Position numbers and translations under genes: made by a program
Source: an uncultured Collinsella sp.
GTDB taxonomy: Bacteria > Actinomycetota > Coriobacteriia > Coriobacteriales > Coriobacteriaceae
Reading direction: 5' to 3'
Length of the DNA: 12,494 bases
Assembly (NCBI GenBank): GCA_900553475.1
Contig: USEF01000031.1
Span: 1 to 12,494 of the forward strand
In this document: positions 1 through 5,787 of the stretch, one piece after another
How the letters are laid out: every line of letters begins with the position of its first letter
Numbering within the stretch: the first letter of the stretch is position 1
Notes under the pieces: generated by a model
What the model was told of the DNA's origin: nothing
Seen by the model: only the letters and a program-made list of their open reading frames with translations
The model's database searches: none

Positions 1-56
1 GGGAACCCGGTACCCTGAGGGCCGGATCGGCCGGCCCCGGGAGATCGGAGGACGGC

Positions 57-359
57 ATGTCCGGAAAGAAGAAAAGGGGCTCCGCGAGGGCGGTCCCGAG
101 GGCCTACGGAAGGCTCACGAGGCACGAGCGGGACACGGTCCAGAGGATGCTGGAGCGCAGGGCGTCGTGCAGGGAGATCGCGAGGGAGCCGAGCAGGTCG
201 CCCTCGACGGCGAGCGCAGAGATACCGTCGCGCCCACCCATGAAAAGAGGGTTCCCTCGCAGGCGCCGCATCCGCACGCCCCCGCAAAGAAACCCTCGCA
301 CTCGTATCTCTACCTGCGAACCCGTATGCACCCTCGCGCGTGTGTTCCGCAGTTGCTAG
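57..359 (+). pseudogene. IS30-family transposase, N-terminal fragment
   Basis: The frame starts at an ATG preceded by GGAGG with five to six bases of spacing. Residues about 16-55 carry the helix-turn-helix typical of the IS30 amino end: YGRLTRHERDTVQRML, then REIARE and SRSPSTASAEI, which match the family pattern 'LT..ER..I..ml..g.s.reIArelgRSpSTvsrEI'. After that point, near base 230, the translation turns into low-complexity arginine/proline-rich sequence and stops at residue 100. The DDE catalytic core of a roughly 300-400 residue transposase is absent. It is therefore a 5' remnant whose right part was lost, and it cannot transpose. The stop overlaps the stop of the convergent bile-acid dehydrogenase gene by a few bases. 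Bases 1-56 are very GC-rich with nested GGCC palindromes and may be the left end of the element, but no terminal inverted repeat can be proven from one end. Confidence 0.7.
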
Positions 360-1147
360 TCCCGGTAGAACGAGCCCATGTAACGGATGTACTCGTCCTC
401 GGTGTGGTTGGCCTTCCAGTCGTGGACGGAGTCCTTGTTGCGCTGGCCGGCGATGACGGAGAGCTCCTTACCCAGCTTCTCAAAGGCCTCGTCGACGCAC
501 TCCTCGGGGGTGAGGGCGATCTTCATGACGGCCTCGCCCTGCGGGCCGCCGGGGAGGTTGGACAGCAGGCTGGGGGTTAGGGTGGTGCCGAGGGTGATGA
601 CCTCGACGTCGACGCCGGTGCCCTCGCACTCGCAGGCCACGGCCTCGGTCATCTTGAGGATGAAGGCCTTGCCCGCGCCGTACTGGCCGTTCCAGGGGCT
701 GGAGCTGATGCCGGTCATCGACGAGACGTTGATCACGGCGCCGCGGTCCTGGGCGGCAAAGATCCGCATGTAGTGGTGGAAGCACTTGAGGAAGGTCACG
801 ACGTTGACGTTGATCATGGCCTCGTGCTTCTCCCAGGGGGTGTCTTGGATCTTGCCGAAGCTGTGCAGGCAGGCCACATAGCTCATGAAGCCCATGTCCA
901 GGCCCTCGGTCGCGGCGAAGACGGTCTCGGCAGCGCCGGGCTGGCTAAAGTCGGCGCGTACGACCTTGGTCTCCACGCCGTAGGTCTCACGGATCTCGCC
1001 GGCGAGCACGTTCAGCTTCTCCTCGCGACGGCCGACCATGACGACATTCATGCCGCCGGCGGCAATCTTCTCGCAGAACGCCTTGCCGACGCCCTCGGTC
1101 GCGCCCAGGATCAGGCCCCACTCACCGTACTTTTCCCTCAGGTTCAT
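356..1147 (-). CDS. NADP-dependent 7beta-hydroxysteroid dehydrogenase (SDR family)
   Basis: This is a 263-residue classical short-chain dehydrogenase that interconverts 7-keto bile acids and 7beta-hydroxy bile acids (7-ketolithocholate to ursodeoxycholate, EC 1.1.1.201) in the cytoplasm. Seen: the Rossmann nucleotide loop GATEGVG at 15-21, the basic G39-R40-R41 expected for NADPH, the NVSS segment with catalytic Ser143, and YGAGK giving Tyr156 and Lys160. From memory, the whole sequence including the N-terminal MNLREKYGEWG matches the C. aerofaciens 7beta-HSDH, and these residue numbers are the published catalytic and cofactor ones. The start is ATG 1147, with AGAGAGGA six bases upstream; an in-frame ATG at 1225 lacks a ribosome site and lies outside the family length. 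Third codon positions are strongly G/C, suggesting good expression. It sits between an IS30 remnant and a broken gene, which suggests an accessory locus. No 7alpha-HSDH partner is in the window. Confidence 0.93.
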   Translation of the reverse strand: MNLREKYGEWGLILGATEGVGKAFCEKIAAGGMNVVMVGRREEKLNVLAGEIRETYGVETKVVRADFSQPGAAETVFAATEGLDMGFMSYVACLHSFGKIQDTPWEKHEAMINVNVVTFLKCFHHYMRIFAAQDRGAVINVSSMTGISSSPWNGQYGAGKAFILKMTEAVACECEGTGVDVEVITLGTTLTPSLLSNLPGGPQGEAVMKIALTPEECVDEAFEKLGKELSVIAGQRNKDSVHDWKANHTEDEYIRYMGSFYRD

Positions 1148-1173
1148 GCTGCATCCTCTCTCTCGATGCCCAT
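1144..1173 (-). CDS. Possible nine-residue leader cistron before 7beta-HSDH
   Basis: On the minus strand an excellent ribosome-binding site, AAAGGAGAGG (1190-1181), lies seven bases before ATG 1173. That ATG opens the short frame MGIEREDAA, which ends in a TGA overlapping the ATG of the dehydrogenase gene (ATGA arrangement). The frame differs from that of the dehydrogenase. The layout suits translational coupling: ribosomes finishing the leader could restart on the dehydrogenase, which also has its own AGAGAGGA. The peptide has no amino-acid run of the kind used in attenuation. A frame this short can occur by chance; the strong ribosome site and the exact overlap are the support. Confidence 0.35.
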   Translation of the reverse strand: MGIEREDAA

Positions 1174-1193
1174 GCGGGCACCTCTCCTTTAGC

Positions 1194-1205
1194 GTGCGGC
1201 CGCAC
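1194..1205. promoter_or_regulatory. 12-bp palindrome in the leader of 7beta-HSDH
   Basis: GTGCGGCCGCAC is a perfect palindrome located just upstream of the leader ribosome-binding site. A CATAAT hexamer on the minus strand (1229-1224) could be a -10 box, which would put the palindrome in the early transcribed leader, but no good -35 is visible. It may be an operator or a chance GC-rich palindrome. Confidence 0.25.
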
Positions 1206-1377
1206 AGCCGCATGCAGTGCACCATTATGCGCTGAACAAGAGGGGAGCGTGTTCACGACTCTGCGAACGAGCCCGACACAACGATGAACGGTGTCGGTCT
1301 ATCACCGCGAAGAAACCCTTGCGGCATCGAGAGAGGAGGTGCTGGCAGGTGGAACCAAAAGGTGAACGCCGCCATCT

Positions 1378-1664
1378 CTAGCTCCACCTTATCGGGTTTC
1401 CCGTCGCAAGCGATGCTTCAAAGAGCTTGCGCAGCGAAACGTTGGCGAAGGTCCAGGACCACGCTTTGCTGCTGCCCACTGTGACTCGGCCCTCGGCTCT
1501 GCGTAGAACCCGAAGCCGCTTTTGCAGTCGATGCGATTGACCCCGTCGAGGTCGGTGAGGGTGTAGCTTTCGCCCTCTCCATCCTGGCTCGAGCGTCCCT
1601 TGCGCTCGAAAGCAAAGTGACTTGACGCGAAGAGCACCTCACCAGCGCCGTTATTTTTTGGCAT
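1378..1664 (-). pseudogene. Frameshifted remnant of an unrecognised gene
   Basis: From ATG 1664 the minus strand reads MPKNNGAGEVLFASSHF, continuing with YTLTDLDGVNRIDCKSG and FGFYAEPRAE. The codons have G/C-rich third positions typical of coding DNA here. Near base 1500 this frame loses that character, while another frame takes it up (VTVGSSKAWSWTFANVSL, then RKLFEASLATGNPIRWS) and ends at TAG 1380-1378. Joining the two gives about 95 residues, so the simplest reading is one gene broken by an indel near 1490-1500. I do not recognise the family. No ribosome-binding site precedes ATG 1664, so the true 5' end may also be missing. In the rest of the gene-free stretch (1231-1377 and 1665-1760) I see nothing I can name. 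Confidence 0.4.
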
Positions 1665-1770
1665 CTTTGGGGGCTGATGTACACAAATGCGACTCCACGT
1701 GCCGACCAGCAACGTCCTCCACATGTCTGGACTCTCTATGCTTACGCTGGATAGACATCGCCGGAACGGG

Positions 1771-1776
1771 TATAGT
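1771..1776 (+). promoter_or_regulatory. Possible -10 box for the pgsA operon
   Basis: TATAGT follows a GGG and lies 37 bases before the chosen GTG start of the phosphatidyltransferase gene. No convincing -35 hexamer is present at 16-18 bases, so the call rests on the -10 match and position alone. Confidence 0.3.
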
Positions 1777-1812
1777 ATCGAAAGTTTTGTCGTTTACCAG
1801 CGAGGGAGTCCT

Positions 1813-2505
1813 GTGGGCATCAAAAAGGAGCTTATCGGCACTTCCGATTACCCGTCGAATAAGATCTTTACGATCTCCAATTTCATTACCTTTACGCGCC
1901 TGGTCCTCACCCTGGTATTTCTGTACCTGTTTGTGACGGATAACAACCGCGTCATCGCCATCGTTATCTACGCCGTTGCCGCATCCACCGACTGGATGGA
2001 CGGTCAGATCGCCCGCATGACTAAGACGGTCTCGTGGCTCGGCAAGGTCATGGATCCCATTTGCGACCGTGCGCTGCTGTTCACCGGCGTGCTGGGACTG
2101 GTGGTTCGCGGAGAGCTGCCAATCTGGGTCTGCGTGCTCATTATTGGCCGCGACATCTATCTGGGCATCGGCACGCTTATCGTGCGTCATTATCATCGTC
2201 GCCCCATCGATGTCGTCTTTCCCGGAAAGATTGCCACAGCGCTGCTCATGACCGGCTTCTCGCTCATGCTGCTCGGTTTCCCCGTTATTGACGGCCTGCA
2301 TCTTTTACCTTCATCCCTTACGGCCTTCCCAGGCCTCAACGGAAGCTCGGTGCCCCTCGGCATCTTCTTTGTGTACGGCGGCGTGATCTTCTCCATGCTC
2401 ACGGCTGTCATCTACTCCATTAAGGGCGGAGTGGCCATTAAACAGGCTCTCACGCATCCCGAGGACGAGGACATCGACTTTCTGAACCCTGAAATCGAAG
2501 ACTGA
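1813..2505 (+). CDS. pgsA: CDP-alcohol phosphatidyltransferase, probable phosphatidylglycerophosphate synthase
   Basis: This is an integral membrane enzyme of the CDP-alcohol phosphatidyltransferase family, about 230 residues. The PgsA reaction transfers the phosphatidyl group from CDP-diacylglycerol to glycerol-3-phosphate as the first step to phosphatidylglycerol and cardiolipin. The complete metal/CDP signature D-x2-DG-x2-AR-x8-G-x3-D-x3-D is visible: D60, DG at 63-64, AR at 67-68, G77, D81, D85. Several hydrophobic helices surround it, the first (about 22-43) following the family-typical ISNFITFTRL. The start is taken as GTG 1813, preceded by GAGGGAG at a short spacing of four bases; the frame is open further upstream but that part looks non-coding and overlaps the putative promoter. 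The acidic tail (EDEDIDF) is cytosolic. It heads the gene set followed by the FHA and MerR genes. A cardiolipin- or phosphatidylinositol-type alcohol specificity cannot be excluded from sequence. Confidence 0.78.
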   Translation: MGIKKELIGTSDYPSNKIFTISNFITFTRLVLTLVFLYLFVTDNNRVIAIVIYAVAASTDWMDGQIARMTKTVSWLGKVMDPICDRALLFTGVLGLVVRGELPIWVCVLIIGRDIYLGIGTLIVRHYHRRPIDVVFPGKIATALLMTGFSLMLLGFPVIDGLHLLPSSLTAFPGLNGSSVPLGIFFVYGGVIFSMLTAVIYSIKGGVAIKQALTHPEDEDIDFLNPEIED

Positions 2506-2571
2506 TTCGTTGGGGTATGATTACGTACGGTTCATTATTTGCGGCACGTCCGCGATAAGTTAGGGGTTGTC

Positions 2572-3006
2572 ATGGACAACATGGTTAACAATATGCCTCA
2601 GAATGATAAGACTGCTGACGCTACCTGCGTATTCCGCGTGCCTTCAAGCGACGTCACCGTTCCCGACCTCATGGCCAACGTGCGCATCACCGCCCCCGTT
2701 CTGTCCATCGTCAAGGGTCCGCAGACTGGTGCCGCTTTTGAGCTCGAGGACGATGTGACCACCATCGGCCGCGATCCCGCGAACGGAATCTTCCTCAATG
2801 ACATGACCGTTTCGCGCAGCCATGCGCGCATTATTCGCGAGGGCCTCGGCGCTCGCATCGAGGACTTGGGCTCGCTCAATGGCACCTGGGTCGACGGTGC
2901 CATCGTCAATGCAGCCCCGCTGCACGACGGTTCTTCCGTGCAGATCGGTACGTTTACGCTCATCTACCACGAGAGCACGCCGGAGCGCATCGAAACCGGT
3001 GAGTAG
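2572..3006 (+). CDS. FHA-domain signalling protein, GarA/OdhI-like
   Basis: This 144-residue cytoplasmic protein has a short flexible N-terminus and one forkhead-associated phosphothreonine-binding domain (about 42-135). Seen: GRD at 66-68, SRSH at 81-84 and LGSLNGTWVDG at 99-109, the full FHA recognition set. The N-terminal ATCVFR (17-22) resembles the ETTSVFR phospho-switch of mycobacterial GarA, leaving one threonine (Thr18). GarA and corynebacterial OdhI bind and inhibit 2-oxoglutarate/glutamate enzymes until a Ser/Thr kinase phosphorylates that threonine and the FHA domain folds onto it. The start is ATG 2572, with AGGGG five bases upstream; a TTG at 2539 is in frame but has no ribosome site. 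The following MerR gene begins three bases after the stop, as in the odhI-ftsR pair. The targets in this organism are not evident from the window. Confidence 0.85.
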   Translation: MDNMVNNMPQNDKTADATCVFRVPSSDVTVPDLMANVRITAPVLSIVKGPQTGAAFELEDDVTTIGRDPANGIFLNDMTVSRSHARIIREGLGARIEDLGSLNGTWVDGAIVNAAPLHDGSSVQIGTFTLIYHESTPERIETGE

Positions 3007-3009
3007 GGC

Positions 3010-3888
3010 ATGGCCGAACGCAACTATCTGAGTATCGGCCAAGTCGTCAACCTACTTCGAGGCGCATACCCCGATCTTTCGAACTCAAAAATTAGATTTC
3101 TAGAGGATGAGGGGCTCATTACCCCTCATCGTACGCCTAAGGGATACCGTCAGTACTCCAAGGAGGACGTTGATCGCCTAGAGGTCATTCTGCACTTGCA
3201 GAAGACCCGCTACATGCCGCTCAACGTGATTAAGCAGCGCTTGGAAAACGCCACGGACCTGTCAACGCTCGCCTACGAGGTGGGCTTGCTGTCCGATGTT
3301 CCGCTCAAGACGGAGCCCAAGGAGACTAAACAAAAGCTGCATCCCATCGAGACCATTCCCGATATGCTGGGCGTCGAGATTTCGTTTATCCGCTCGCTCG
3401 CCGAGAACGACCTCATTCGCATCATCAAGAGTCCGCAGAATCGTGAGCTCGTCGATGGCCGCGATTTTCCGATTATCCGTTACTGCTCCGAGCTGTCACG
3501 CTTCCATATCGAGCCGCGCAACCTGCGCCAGTACGTGTCTTCCGCCAACCGCGAGTCCTCGATGTTTGAGCAGGTGCTCGTGAGCATGCTCGGAATGGAT
3601 ACCTCCGATGACGAGCGCGACGCCAAGCTCGAGCGTGCGTTTAAGAAGCTTCACGACCTGACGGAAGGTGTGCACACTGCGCTGCTCAAGAACCGCGTTT
3701 TTGAGTCGCTCAACGCTGTGGTCGAGGACGCCGACATCGATGCACTCGATGAGGAAATTACTCGCTCCGAGTCCACCAAGGCCAAAAACGAAGAGACAGC
3801 CGCACCGGCTTCGCACGAGGATTCTCTCGTAAAGCCGCTCAAGGTCGTCGCCCCTTCGCAATCCGGCACCGCCACCGCGGGCAAATAA
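3010..3888 (+). CDS. MerR-family transcriptional regulator, FtsR-like
   Basis: This 292-residue DNA-binding protein has a MerR-type winged helix at the N-terminus: helix-turn-helix over about 7-35 (LSIGQVVNLL, then KIRFLEDEGLI), wing TPKGYRQYS at 42-50, and the following helices to about 80. The remainder is helical, with no metal-binding cysteines of the MerR/CueR kind, and the last 35 residues are low-complexity. The family matches actinobacterial FtsR (Rv1828 / Cg1631 type), which in Corynebacterium activates ftsZ. The gene lies three bases after the FHA gene, so they are surely co-transcribed and probably coupled. This neighbour pair is conserved in mycobacteria and corynebacteria, which strengthens the assignment. 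The target genes here are inferred, not seen. Confidence 0.8.
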   Translation: MAERNYLSIGQVVNLLRGAYPDLSNSKIRFLEDEGLITPHRTPKGYRQYSKEDVDRLEVILHLQKTRYMPLNVIKQRLENATDLSTLAYEVGLLSDVPLKTEPKETKQKLHPIETIPDMLGVEISFIRSLAENDLIRIIKSPQNRELVDGRDFPIIRYCSELSRFHIEPRNLRQYVSSANRESSMFEQVLVSMLGMDTSDDERDAKLERAFKKLHDLTEGVHTALLKNRVFESLNAVVEDADIDALDEEITRSESTKAKNEETAAPASHEDSLVKPLKVVAPSQSGTATAGK

Positions 3889-3928
3889 CCGCTACCGAAA
3901 TTTCGGCAACCCATTGAAAGGTCATGTA

Positions 3929-4459
3929 ATGTACGACTTCGAATCTCAAATCGTCGACATCCCCGACTATCCCGAGCCCGGAGTCATCTTTAAAGACATC
4001 ACGCCGCTCTTTGGCAATCCCGAGGCGCTCAAAGCCATGACCGATGCCCTCGCCGAGCACTTTGCCGGCATGGGAATCACCAAGGTCGTGGGTCCCGAGG
4101 CTCGCGGCTTTATGGTTGGCGTACCGGTGGCTGTAGCCCTTGGCGCCGGCTTTGTTCCCGCACGTAAACCGGGCAAGCTACCGCGCGAGACCGTAAGCCA
4201 GAGCTATGAGCTCGAGTACGGCACCGATTCAATTGAGATCCATGCCGACGCTATCAGCTCTAAAGATACCGTGTTGATTCTGGACGACTTGGTCGCGACG
4301 GGCGGAACCGTCGAGGCAACAGGTAAACTGGTGCGAGATATGGGCGCAAAGCTTGTCGGTTACGGTTGTATCCTAGAGCTTGCGTTTCTCAACCCGCGCG
4401 AGAAGCTCACGCCGTCTGATGACGATGTGGAGCTCTTTAGCCTGGTGACGGTGGACTAG
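3929..4459 (+). CDS. apt: Adenine phosphoribosyltransferase
   Basis: A 176-residue cytoplasmic purine-salvage enzyme that makes AMP from adenine and PRPP. Seen: FKDITPLF at 21-28 and GPEARGF at 55-61, both characteristic of Apt, the flexible loop ARKPGKLPRETVSQSYELE at 78-96, and the PRPP-binding motif VLILDDLVATGGT at 115-127. The length is normal for the family. The start is ATG 3929, with GAAAGG seven bases upstream; a TTG 15 bases earlier falls inside that ribosome site. It lies 40 bases after the MerR gene and 32 before the NlpC/P60 gene on the same strand, so it is probably part of the same transcription unit. A perfect 12-bp palindrome (3895-3906) lies in the upstream gap. Confidence 0.95.
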   Translation: MYDFESQIVDIPDYPEPGVIFKDITPLFGNPEALKAMTDALAEHFAGMGITKVVGPEARGFMVGVPVAVALGAGFVPARKPGKLPRETVSQSYELEYGTDSIEIHADAISSKDTVLILDDLVATGGTVEATGKLVRDMGAKLVGYGCILELAFLNPREKLTPSDDDVELFSLVTVD

Positions 4460-4491
4460 CCGTTACCCTTAGTTACTGGAAAGGAAGCTAC

Positions 4492-5619
4492 ATGCGCACA
4501 GCAAACACGCACAAAAACATGGCACGCTGCGCTGCTACGGCAACCCTCGCTTGTGTTTTGGGCTTGGGCCTCGCGGCTCCTGCCTACGCCGATACCGCAT
4601 CCGACCTTGCCGCTGCTCGTACTAAGCTCGAGCAGATCGGTACCCAAACCCAGCAGATTTACGATGAGCTCGCCACGCAGACGCAGGCGCTCGATCAGAC
4701 TGCTGGCGAGATCACGCAAAAGCAGCAGGAGATCGCCGATGGTCAGGCCAAGCTCTCGACCTATGTCGCCGGCGAGTACAAAACCGGCGGTCTGAGCCTG
4801 CTTCAGGTTCTGACGGGTGTCGATGACCTGAGCGATATGCTCAACCGTCTGTTCTACTACGGCAAAGTTTCCGATAAGCAGGCTCAGACCATTCAAGAGG
4901 TCAAGGAACTTAAGCAGCAGCTCACCGATAAGCAGTCCGAGCAGGAAAAGAACGTCGCCGCCACGCAAAAGAAGGTCGACGAGCTTAACGCCCAGCAGGC
5001 TGAAGCCCAGAACGTCGTAAACTCTCTGGATTCACAGCTGCAGGCCGAACTAGCCGCCGAGGCCGAAGCCAACGCCGCGCTGCAGGCCGGCATCAACGCC
5101 AGCACCGCCGAGAAAGCCACGGTGAGCAACGAGACTGCCGGTACGACCGAGAACACCAACAACGGTGGCCAGACCAGCAATAACAACAACCAGGGCGGCA
5201 ACACTCCGGCTCCTACGCCGGCACCTGCTCCGACGCCGCAGCCCTCCACGCCTGCTCCGGCTCCGACGCCTTCTGCTCCGAGCCAGTCCGTCGATGGCGG
5301 TTCTGTTGTCTCGCGTGCATACAGCAAGCTTGGTTGTGCTTATTCCTGGGGCGGAATTGGCCCGAACAGCTTCGACTGCTCTGGTTTTGTTAGCTATTGC
5401 CTCACTGGTCGCTATTGCCGCCTGGGCACCACGGGCACCTTTATGGGCTGGACGCGTGTGTCCGATCCGCAGCCCGGTGACGTTGTGGTCAACTCATACC
5501 ACACCGGCATTTACATCGGTGGCGGTCAGATGATTCATGCTTCCGACTACAACACGGGTGTTATCATCAGCTCCGTTGCCGCCGGCATGAACAATAACTA
5601 CATCTTCGTGCGTTACTAA
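4492..5619 (+). CDS. Secreted NlpC/P60 peptidoglycan endopeptidase with coiled-coil N-terminus
   Basis: A 375-residue exported cell-wall hydrolase. Residues 1-33 form a signal peptide (positive start, hydrophobic core, AYA before the likely cut at 33/34). Residues about 35-205 are Gln/Ala/Glu-rich coiled coil resembling the regulatory region of RipA- and PcsB-like hydrolases. Residues about 210-267 are an Asn/Gly- then Pro/Thr/Ala-rich linker. The C-terminal NlpC/P60 domain (about 270-375) has catalytic Cys296 in DCSGF, His337 in HTGIYIG and His349 in MIHAS. The family cleaves D-gamma-glutamyl to meso-diaminopimelate or related peptide-stem bonds. The start is ATG 4492, with GGAAAGGAAG upstream. 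A strong hairpin terminator follows. Three further cysteines (282, 303, 309) surround the active site, unusual for an exported domain. The coiled coil suggests activation by a partner such as FtsEX, not seen here. Confidence 0.9.
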   Translation: MRTANTHKNMARCAATATLACVLGLGLAAPAYADTASDLAAARTKLEQIGTQTQQIYDELATQTQALDQTAGEITQKQQEIADGQAKLSTYVAGEYKTGGLSLLQVLTGVDDLSDMLNRLFYYGKVSDKQAQTIQEVKELKQQLTDKQSEQEKNVAATQKKVDELNAQQAEAQNVVNSLDSQLQAELAAEAEANAALQAGINASTAEKATVSNETAGTTENTNNGGQTSNNNNQGGNTPAPTPAPAPTPQPSTPAPAPTPSAPSQSVDGGSVVSRAYSKLGCAYSWGGIGPNSFDCSGFVSYCLTGRYCRLGTTGTFMGWTRVSDPQPGDVVVNSYHTGIYIGGGQMIHASDYNTGVIISSVAAGMNNNYIFVRY

Positions 5620-5643
5620 GTCATCTTACACAGCGTGTGAATG

Positions 5644-5685
5644 TGGACCTCGTGGCTTTAAGTCGCGAGGTCCATTCTTTTTTTC
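5644..5685 (+). terminator. Rho-independent terminator after the NlpC/P60 gene
   Basis: Nine-base perfect arms TGGACCTCG (5644-5652) and CGAGGTCCA (5666-5674) are followed by a T-rich tail with seven consecutive T (5675-5685). It sits 24 bases after the stop codon and ends the plus-strand run beginning with pgsA. Confidence 0.88.
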
Positions 5686-5695
5686 TCTCTCATCT

Positions 5696-5734
5696 TGGAC
5701 GGCTATCTAGTATTCAAAACTAGATAGCCGTCCA
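5696..5734. promoter_or_regulatory. Long dyad operator candidate upstream of degV
   Basis: Two perfect 16-base arms (5696-5711 and 5719-5734; inner half-site CTATCTAGT / ACTAGATAG) flank a seven-base spacer ATTCAAA. No T-run follows, so it is not a terminator. The right edge falls at the expected -35 position of the degV promoter. The core 5702-5729 is 25/28 identical to the minus-strand sequence 7403-7376 in front of the DUF1836 gene, spacer nearly included. This points to a shared DNA-binding protein site. Confidence 0.72.
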
Positions 5735-5752
5735 TTCGGTTTGCAAGAAGGC

Positions 5753-5758
5753 TATAAT
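5753..5758 (+). promoter_or_regulatory. degV promoter -10 box
   Basis: A consensus TATAAT lies 30 bases before the degV start. The -35 position is occupied by the end of the long dyad and is a poor match to TTGACA. A second small dyad with eight-base arms TAATTGTT / AACAATTA (5755-5762, 5767-5774) covers the likely transcription start. Confidence 0.65.
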
Positions 5759-5787
5759 TGTTGATGAACAATTAGAAAGGACCCTCT

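Noticed and set aside
242..258. Short GAGGG/CCCTC hairpin followed by TTTTC on the minus strand as terminator of 7beta-HSDH
   Set aside because: The loop would be only two bases and the stem five, too weak to call a terminator.
1148..1225. Longer 7beta-HSDH starting at 1225
   Set aside because: The first 26 residues are not part of the known enzyme, and ATG 1147 has its own ribosome-binding site.
1687..1812. N-terminal extension of the phosphatidyltransferase to a start at 1687
   Set aside because: No ribosome site there, sequence unlike the family, and it would include the candidate -10 box; GTG 1813 has GAGGGAG upstream.
1651..2301. Minus-strand frame opposite pgsA
   Set aside because: His/Asp/Asn-rich shadow without motifs, opposite the intact CDP-alcohol phosphatidyltransferase signature.
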